Source: JAJTFW01 sp964534995 (lineage in GTDB: Bacteria > Bacteroidota > Bacteroidia > AKYH767-A > OLB10). Taken from it: a stretch of 34,762 nt of DNA. The position numbers and the translations under genes were made by a program. Below are positions 29,416 to 34,762 of this stretch, in pieces (position 1 is the first letter of the stretch; each line of letters opens with the position of its first letter). The notes under the pieces are model-generated. The model worked only from the letters and a program-made list of their open reading frames with translations, was not told the origin of the DNA and did not search any database. The DNA lies in assembly GCA_964534995.1 (NCBI GenBank), contig CAZHSC010000034.1, forward strand, positions 1-34,762. Direction: 5' to 3'.

Positions 29416-31470
29416 TCAATTTACAACGAGACGGCTGTTAAGGATAGAGCCACCTACATTCACTTTCACCAAATAAACACCGGCTTTCAGCGAATTAACG
29501 GGGAGGTTAATTACATTTTTACCAGTCATGGCGTTGTATGTGCGGCTGAAGTTTGCCTTACCCAGCATATCAAATACTTCCACACTAAACTCACCGGAAT
29601 TGATCATATTGATTTCCAATTGGGCGAAATCAGCTGCAGGATTGGGGTACAATGACATGCTGAAATTTTCATTGGAAACAGGCTCAATATTAGTAGTAAT
29701 TCCGTAAGCGCCACGGTTGACATTCAAAATGTGGCCGGAATTTACATCATGTAATACACCAATTACCCGCATTTCATTTTCATCCCACCCAACAGGGATA
29801 GTGGTGGTAAATGTATAAGAGTAAGTAGAATTTGAGGTAACAGAGGCAGGAACAGAACCGGCTTGTCCGTCAAAACCACCCAGCAATTCACGTCCCACAA
29901 AATTATACACCATGGTGGAGAAAGGAACCGGAGTTGGTTCGGTCTGCCAGTTATGTCCGGCGCCTACCAAAGGTATATTCTGTGACTGGAAACTGTAATA
30001 ATTGGTTTGGCTGTATCCGCTACTGGTACCGGTCACTTCATCTTCAACCAGAATGGCACTCAGCCGGAAATCATTCTCCAGGTCAGCAGCAAAAGTTGCA
30101 GACACCACTACATCTACCTGACGGTTTGCAGCATTGAAATACGCGCTAACGGCAACATCAGCAGGTGATACATCGTTGATACGCTCATTATAGCTCAAAC
30201 CAAAGTCGGTTGGATCTACATCCACATCTTTCCTATCCACAGCACCACTGGGATAACCGCTGATCAATGCATTCATCCCTGCATCATAGGCAGCATTTGT
30301 CATTGGATCAGCATTATGCACAGCTACCACAATGGCCGTACCGGGATGTACAGTATCTATTTGTTCTGTGTAAACGGCACCGCGCGGACACCAGCCACAC
30401 CAGGTTCCGGTACCTTCTTCAATCAGCACCCTTTTGGTTGTTTGAAAGGACAAACCGGTTACCAGTGTATTTAAGGTATCGTCAGTATGATCAGCGTCAC
30501 CGCTCACGTCCACCCAGACTTTGAGAGGATAAGGAGCAGAATTGTTTACAGCCAATGGTGTATTGTGGATATACTGATATGATGCACCCGATAAAATATT
30601 CAATCCGCTAAGCGAGGTGGTAAAGGTAGTACCTGCCGATTCGTATTTAATATCCATGGCAGTAATAGTGTTTGCACCCAGATTTAAAATCTCTCCTTCG
30701 ATAAAGGTGCTTCCAGGAACGATAACATAGGGGTTCACAATCACTTCATTCATTTTAGCCTGCACAGCCGCCTGCGTACCAAAAATAAATTTATAGTAAG
30801 AATTATCGGCTGGGCTCGGGTCGGAGGTTGCGGTGGACGACAATGAGGGTGATCCACTGATGGCGATAGCAGTGGTTCCGTTAATCTGGATACCCGCTGA
30901 AACGTTCATCGCCGCACTGTGACGCTGATCCACAATATAAATATTGTCAGTAGTTTCTTCCAGCACTATGGACCAGTAAGTCCAGCCACCGGCAGCTGTT
31001 GAATAAGAGGAAAAAAACACCCATAACTGGCGGTTCGGAGCTGAGCCGAAAACCTTGGTAACAATATTGTCATTGGATCCGGTTCCACGAACTCCCAGTA
31101 CACAAATCGAATTGTCGGGTACATTGGCATTAGGTAATGCTACAGCACCATAGGCTGGCACCGTTACAGCACCTGTGGTGAAAGTGAGCACACCACTGGT
31201 GGATACTTTAAATTGCGATACAAGTGCTCCATTAAAATTAAAGGTAAAGGGAATTGTTGCCACAGATGACCAGGCAGCAGTAGCAGCGCTACCAGCATGA
31301 ATGGATGTCCAGCCAGAAGTAAGACCGCCACCCACAGGGTATTCGTCATCAGTGTTTAATGATCCGGGATTTGTTCCTGCTCCGACAAAGGGCAGGTAAT
31401 AGTACTGCGCATAGGCTCCATTAACCATAAACAATACTGCTACTAGAATTTTGTAAATTTTATTCTTCAT
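29416..31470 (-). CDS. T9SS-secreted protein with Omp28-related thioredoxin-like domain
   Basis: A 684-residue exported protein. I start it at 31470 because MKNKIYKILVAVLFMVNGAYAQ is a clear signal peptide and sits about 30 nt downstream of a perfect promoter; a frame open to 31536 starts inside that promoter. Residues about 25-235 form a beta-rich module, and about 340-650 match the Omp28-related family, beginning KRVLIEEGTGTWCGWCPRG with a thioredoxin-like CxxC (Cys358, Cys361) and including HNADPMTNAAYDAGM and a YPSGAVDRK segment. The end (LYPNPAADFAQLEI to the final VVN) is a type A T9SS sorting domain, so it is exported across the outer membrane and then released or anchored. A redox or structural role is possible. 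It is monocistronic, with its own promoter and terminator. Confidence 0.88.
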   Translation of the reverse strand: MKNKIYKILVAVLFMVNGAYAQYYYLPFVGAGTNPGSLNTDDEYPVGGGLTSGWTSIHAGSAATAAWSSVATIPFTFNFNGALVSQFKVSTSGVLTFTTGAVTVPAYGAVALPNANVPDNSICVLGVRGTGSNDNIVTKVFGSAPNRQLWVFFSSYSTAAGGWTYWSIVLEETTDNIYIVDQRHSAAMNVSAGIQINGTTAIAISGSPSLSSTATSDPSPADNSYYKFIFGTQAAVQAKMNEVIVNPYVIVPGSTFIEGEILNLGANTITAMDIKYESAGTTFTTSLSGLNILSGASYQYIHNTPLAVNNSAPYPLKVWVDVSGDADHTDDTLNTLVTGLSFQTTKRVLIEEGTGTWCGWCPRGAVYTEQIDTVHPGTAIVVAVHNADPMTNAAYDAGMNALISGYPSGAVDRKDVDVDPTDFGLSYNERINDVSPADVAVSAYFNAANRQVDVVVSATFAADLENDFRLSAILVEDEVTGTSSGYSQTNYYSFQSQNIPLVGAGHNWQTEPTPVPFSTMVYNFVGRELLGGFDGQAGSVPASVTSNSTYSYTFTTTIPVGWDENEMRVIGVLHDVNSGHILNVNRGAYGITTNIEPVSNENFSMSLYPNPAADFAQLEINMINSGEFSVEVFDMLGKANFSRTYNAMTGKNVINLPVNSLKAGVYLVKVNVGGSILNSRLVVN

Positions 31471-31506
31471 CAGTTTATTGATTTGTGTTTGTATTTTATT
31501 GAACAT

Positions 31507-31536
31507 CAAATTTATTAAGTTCAATTGATTATTCAA
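31507..31536 (-). promoter_or_regulatory. Bacteroidota-type promoter of the Omp28-domain gene
   Basis: On the minus strand, TTG (31536-31534), a 19-nt spacer, then TAAATTTG (31514-31507): an exact TTG-N19-TAnnTTTG match. Transcription should start near 31500, giving a leader of about 30 nt before the ATG at 31470. Confidence 0.75.
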
Positions 31537-31711
31537 ATTTTTTTTAGATAATTTTATATAATGACTATTACGTCTTTACAAACTATTGTTTTACACATAC
31601 ATATAATTACCGGCGATTATAATGTCCGGAGGGTAATTTATCTGAATTACCAGAACATTCAACAGTTTTTAAAATCGAACCGGGCCAGCCGGAATAAAAA
31701 ACAAATATTCA

Positions 31712-31742
31712 TTGGTGGGGTAACAAAAATTCCCTACATTTC
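31712..31742 (+). promoter_or_regulatory. Bacteroidota-type promoter of the S74-domain gene
   Basis: TTG (31712-31714), 20-nt spacer, TACATTTC (31735-31742; 7 of 8 to consensus). The expected start near 31748 leaves about 20 nt before the ATG at 31768. Confidence 0.6.
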
Positions 31743-31767
31743 GAAATCAATATAAAACAAAAATCCC

Positions 31768-33117
31768 ATGAAAAAAATTCTTATTACAACCATTGCCTTA
31801 GCAGGATTTGCATTTGCTCATATTGAAACAAATGCACAGGGTAGCTGGCTCCTCACAGGGAATGCACCCACTTCAACTGACTTCATCGGAACCACTAACA
31901 ATGTCGGTTTAAAATTCAAAACCAAGAATGCAACCCGTATGGTCATTACTTCTACAGGCAAAGTAGGTATTGCCACTTCCTCACCTGTATCAAGATTAGA
32001 TATTTTAGGTATGACTTCCTCTACTGATCCGGTAGTAAATGTTACGGGTAAATATATTGGTTCGGCAGATGTCATTGCCATCAAAGGCAGTTCAACTCCT
32101 TCCGACACCTCCGGTATCGGGTTACAGGGTATCGGTAACCTTGCCGGTGTTGAAGGTATCAGTAACATTTTTGGAGTGGCCGGATCAGGAATCACGGGAG
32201 TATTCGGAACTTCCGAATTGCTGGGCACCACAGGATATCCTACCGGAGTTTGGGGACAATCAGATGGCGGAGATCAGGGTAACGGAGTGTTTGGTTACGC
32301 TGCCAATTCAAATCAGAACATTTCCGTTTGGGGCGTAGCTACCGATACTACCACTGTGGGAGGAATCCGTGACTATGCCGGTTTTTTCCAGGGCAATGTT
32401 TTCGGTTACCGTTACTTTCAATTGTCAGATGAAAGGATGAAGACGAATATTCAACCCGTTCATGGCGTTCTTTCCCGCCTGATGCAGGTGAAAACCGCCA
32501 CCTATAATTACAAAACCAATGAATTTCCGCTGTTACATCTCCCGGCAGGCCTTCAAACAGGTTTCCTGGCTGAGAACTTACAGGAGCAATTCCCTGACAT
32601 GGTAGTAGAAACTACTCTCCCTGAAAAGGTGAATCCTAAAACAGGAGTCAGGATCACTGAAAAAGCGGAAGTGAAAGTTGTAAATTACCTGGGAATGATT
32701 CCGGTACTTACTTCAGCCATTCAGGAACAGCAAACTCAAATTGAAGCAAAAGACGCTGCTATTACGGAATTAAAAAAGCAACTTACTGCACTCGAAAACC
32801 GTCTTGCTCAACTCGAGGCAAAGAGTAACAGCGGTAAAAGCGGACTTCAGATCAGCAGCACCCGCCTTGATCAGAATCAACCCAATCCATTCAGTAACAC
32901 CACCACCATCCACTTTGAACTCCCGGATAATACCAGCGATGCGAAACTTATCATCACCACCATGGATGGCAAGCTGATCCGTGAAATGAATATCAACCAC
33001 AGCAAATCCGGCCAAATTCAGTTATCGGCCAATGATATGAATGCCGGTTCGTACCTTTATTCCCTGATCGTTGACGGAGAAGTGACTGCCACCAAAACAT
33101 TTGTAATTACCAGATAA
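31768..33117 (+). CDS. T9SS-secreted tail-fibre-like protein with peptidase S74 chaperone domain
   Basis: A 449-residue protein. Signal peptide 1-23 (MKKILITTIALAGFAFA); a Gly-rich, beta-structured middle (about 25-210) with 'GVFG', 'GVWG' and 'GVEG' steps like phage tail-fibre shafts; an S74 intramolecular chaperone domain (about 218-315) with FQLSDERMKTNI, in which the self-cleavage pair Ser220 and Lys225 is kept; a coiled coil (about 316-352, IQEQQTQIEAK, ELKKQLTALENRLAQLEAK); and a type A T9SS sorting domain (QNQPNPFSNTTTIHFELP, about 369-386, to the end). Annotated relatives are called tail fiber domain-containing proteins and are common in Bacteroidota genomes. The coiled coil and chaperone point to a trimer. 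It has its own promoter and terminator. Confidence 0.88.
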   Translation: MKKILITTIALAGFAFAHIETNAQGSWLLTGNAPTSTDFIGTTNNVGLKFKTKNATRMVITSTGKVGIATSSPVSRLDILGMTSSTDPVVNVTGKYIGSADVIAIKGSSTPSDTSGIGLQGIGNLAGVEGISNIFGVAGSGITGVFGTSELLGTTGYPTGVWGQSDGGDQGNGVFGYAANSNQNISVWGVATDTTTVGGIRDYAGFFQGNVFGYRYFQLSDERMKTNIQPVHGVLSRLMQVKTATYNYKTNEFPLLHLPAGLQTGFLAENLQEQFPDMVVETTLPEKVNPKTGVRITEKAEVKVVNYLGMIPVLTSAIQEQQTQIEAKDAAITELKKQLTALENRLAQLEAKSNSGKSGLQISSTRLDQNQPNPFSNTTTIHFELPDNTSDAKLIITTMDGKLIREMNINHSKSGQIQLSANDMNAGSYLYSLIVDGEVTATKTFVITR

Positions 33118-33140
33118 TAACGCTCTTTAACCCTCTATAT

Positions 33141-33171
33141 AAAAGCCGTTACCCTTAAGGTAGCGGCTTTT
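33141..33171 (+). terminator. Intrinsic terminator of the S74-domain gene
   Basis: AAAAGCCG-tTACC, loop CTTAA, GGTAg-CGGCTTTT, a 13-pair stem with one G-T pair, 24 nt after the stop codon and ending in T residues. Confidence 0.93.
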
Positions 33172-33193
33172 ATTATTTCAGTAATCATTCATT

Positions 33194-33201
33194 TATCTTT
33201 G
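33194..33201 (+). promoter_or_regulatory. Candidate -7 box of the PIG-L gene
   Basis: TATCTTTG matches TAnnTTTG exactly but ends only 6 nt before the ATG at 33208, so a transcript starting at the usual distance would have almost no leader. No TTG lies at the -33 position. Confidence 0.4.
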
Positions 33202-33207
33202 CCATGT

Positions 33208-34762
33208 ATGCATAAGAAACTACTTCTATCCTTCTCCCTTCTGGCATTTTTACAACTGATCATGCCTTATCACACCATTCATTGTCATGCTCAACCGGCA
33301 ACAGATATCCTGCAACGCATAATAAAACTGGATGTCACCACCACGGTACTCTACGTTGCAGCTCATCCGGATGATGAAAACACTCGATTGATTACCTGGT
33401 TGTCGAAAGAAAAATTATTCAGGACGGCCTATCTTTCCCTTACCCGAGGAGATGGAGGGCAAAATCTGATTGGTGCCGAACTTGGCGTTGAACTGGGTCT
33501 CATACGAAGCCGGGAGCTGCTGGCCGCAAGAGCCATTGACGGAGGCGAACAATATTTCACCAGGGCCTTTGACTTTGGCTTTTCAAAATCCCCGGAAGAA
33601 ACCATCGGTATTTGGAATAGGGATAAAATTCTAGAAGACTTTGTATATATTATCCGGTCCTTAAAACCGGATGTCATCATCTGCCGGTTTCCCCCTGATT
33701 CAAGAGCGGGACATGGCCACCATTCTTCGAGCGCCATTCTTGCAAAAGAAGCATTCGATATAGCACAGGATCCGGCAAAATTTCCTGAACAGGTGGGTAA
33801 ATGGGGGATATGGAAAGTGAAAAGGATGTACTGGAACACCTTCAGATTCGGCAGCAATAATACCACCAGTGAGCAACAGATTAAAACAGATGTAGGTGGA
33901 TACAACCCACTCCTTGGTAAAAGCTATGGTGAACTCGCCGCAGAGAGCCGCTCACAACATAAGAGCCAGGGATTTGGCGTTCCATCGCAACGAGGTACCC
34001 AAATCGAATACTTTAGCCCTGTTGCCGGCGACACTGCCGTAAATGATATTTTCAAAAATGAAAAATACTGGTATGGACTGAAGGGAGGAAAAGAAATTTC
34101 AGAGACCATACAAAGGATTGCTTCAAAGTATAACTTCAGTAATCCATCGGCATCCGTACCTGACCTGATTACACTCAGAAAACAAATCAGCTCACTACCG
34201 CCGGATCACATCAATACACAAAAATTAAAAGAACTTGATCAAGTAATAACAGACTGCATCGGCTTATGGAAAGCTGCCTACGCCTATAGTACCAACTATG
34301 CCATTAACGACACCATGCATGTGAGTTTGCAACTGATTGTGAGAAATTTTGACAGCGTTATGGTTACCATGAAAAGTGATAATATCAGCGGAGAACCAGA
34401 AACAATTCCACTAAGCCGCCAGACTTTTTTCAGCAAAAACATCATCGTGAATGGGGCCGGTGCCTTTTCACAACCCTACTGGCTAAGAATGACAGCTGAA
34501 AAAGGCGCGTTTCAGATTCCCGACAAATCTCTTACAGGAAAAGCATGGAACGATTATCCCCTTGTATTAAAAGCCAATTTGCGGATTGAGGACGTCAACA
34601 TACCATTGGAAATACCCATTACCTTTAAGGAAACGGATCCCGTGAAGGGTGAGTCTGTAAAGCCTCTCATCATAAGTCCGCTAATTACAGGAAGTCTATC
34701 CGAAGACATGTCAGTATTCTGCGCGCTTCAAAAAAGAAAATACAAACTAAAATTACTTTATT
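33208..34762 (+). CDS. PIG-L (LmbE-like) family deacetylase, secreted, cut off by the window end
   Basis: The frame is open from the ATG at 33208 to the last base (518 codons seen, 3' end missing). A signal peptide is clear (MHKKLLLSFSLLAFLQLIMP, ending near HCHAQ). The PIG-L metal site is present: AAHPDDE (51-57) and AGHGHHSS (about 167-174), with YLSLTRGDGGQN between; His53, Asp56 and His172 or a neighbouring His are the likely zinc ligands. Family members hydrolyse N-acetyl groups of GlcNAc-type sugars. The extra C-terminal length beyond the 250-residue catalytic domain is normal for a large Bacteroidota subgroup with exported products. The substrate is unknown. An ATG at 33204 in another frame stops after three codons and was not used. 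Confidence 0.9.
   Translation, partial: MHKKLLLSFSLLAFLQLIMPYHTIHCHAQPATDILQRIIKLDVTTTVLYVAAHPDDENTRLITWLSKEKLFRTAYLSLTRGDGGQNLIGAELGVELGLIRSRELLAARAIDGGEQYFTRAFDFGFSKSPEETIGIWNRDKILEDFVYIIRSLKPDVIICRFPPDSRAGHGHHSSSAILAKEAFDIAQDPAKFPEQVGKWGIWKVKRMYWNTFRFGSNNTTSEQQIKTDVGGYNPLLGKSYGELAAESRSQHKSQGFGVPSQRGTQIEYFSPVAGDTAVNDIFKNEKYWYGLKGGKEISETIQRIASKYNFSNPSASVPDLITLRKQISSLPPDHINTQKLKELDQVITDCIGLWKAAYAYSTNYAINDTMHVSLQLIVRNFDSVMVTMKSDNISGEPETIPLSRQTFFSKNIIVNGAGAFSQPYWLRMTAEKGAFQIPDKSLTGKAWNDYPLVLKANLRIEDVNIPLEIPITFKETDPVKGESVKPLIISPLITGSLSEDMSVFCALQKRKYKLKLLY

Overview
The window reads as a piece of a Bacteroidota chromosome. Three long secreted proteins have the marks of type IX secretion (T9SS): one has SprB-type repeats, and all three end in a 'YPNP/QPNPF'-type sorting domain. 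Several promoters fit the Bacteroidota pattern TTG-N19/20-TAnnTTTG, most starts lack a Shine-Dalgarno sequence, and MoaC, MoaE and MoeB look like the Bacteroidota forms of those proteins. A Chitinophagales/Sphingobacteriales-like organism is my best guess, but no marker gene here settles it.

Region 1 (1 to about 3.4 kb) is accessory DNA. It has a gene-poor stretch packed with inverted and direct repeats (1-804, 1021-1351), a small unknown gene (805-1020), a DUF6943-like protein, a conserved Bacteroidota protein of unknown function, and a staphylococcal-nuclease-fold protein. The last two are divergent around four 10-bp-phased TTACAT-like repeats. One cruciform (158-269) resembles an integron attC site.

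Region 2 (3.5-14.2 kb) holds a TspO-type membrane protein, a secreted Asp-box propeller protein, a cold-shock protein with a long leader, a 1626-residue adhesin-like protein (C-type lectin domain, 15 SprB-type repeats, T9SS domain) and an RlmL-type rRNA methyltransferase.

Region 3 (14.2-29.3 kb) is a compact minus-strand run of genes with overlaps or short gaps: acyltransferase, moaA, moeA, TauE/SafE transporter, mobA, moaD, moeB-rhodanese, moaE, fhs, fdhD, fdhB, fdhA, moaC-moaB fusion, fatty-acid hydroxylase. It encodes nearly the whole molybdenum-cofactor pathway (MoaA and MoaC make cPMP; MoaD, MoaE and MoeB add sulfur; the MoaB domain and MoeA insert Mo; MobA adds GMP), the sulfurtransferase FdhD, a two-subunit NAD-type formate dehydrogenase, and formate-tetrahydrofolate ligase. 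Together they could oxidise formate to CO2 plus NADH, or activate it to 10-formyl-THF. No molybdate transporter is seen.

Region 4 (29.3 kb to the end) has an Omp28-domain T9SS protein, a T9SS protein with a peptidase S74 (tail-fibre chaperone) domain, and a PIG-L-type deacetylase cut off by the window end. No rRNA, tRNA, CRISPR array or transposase gene was found.
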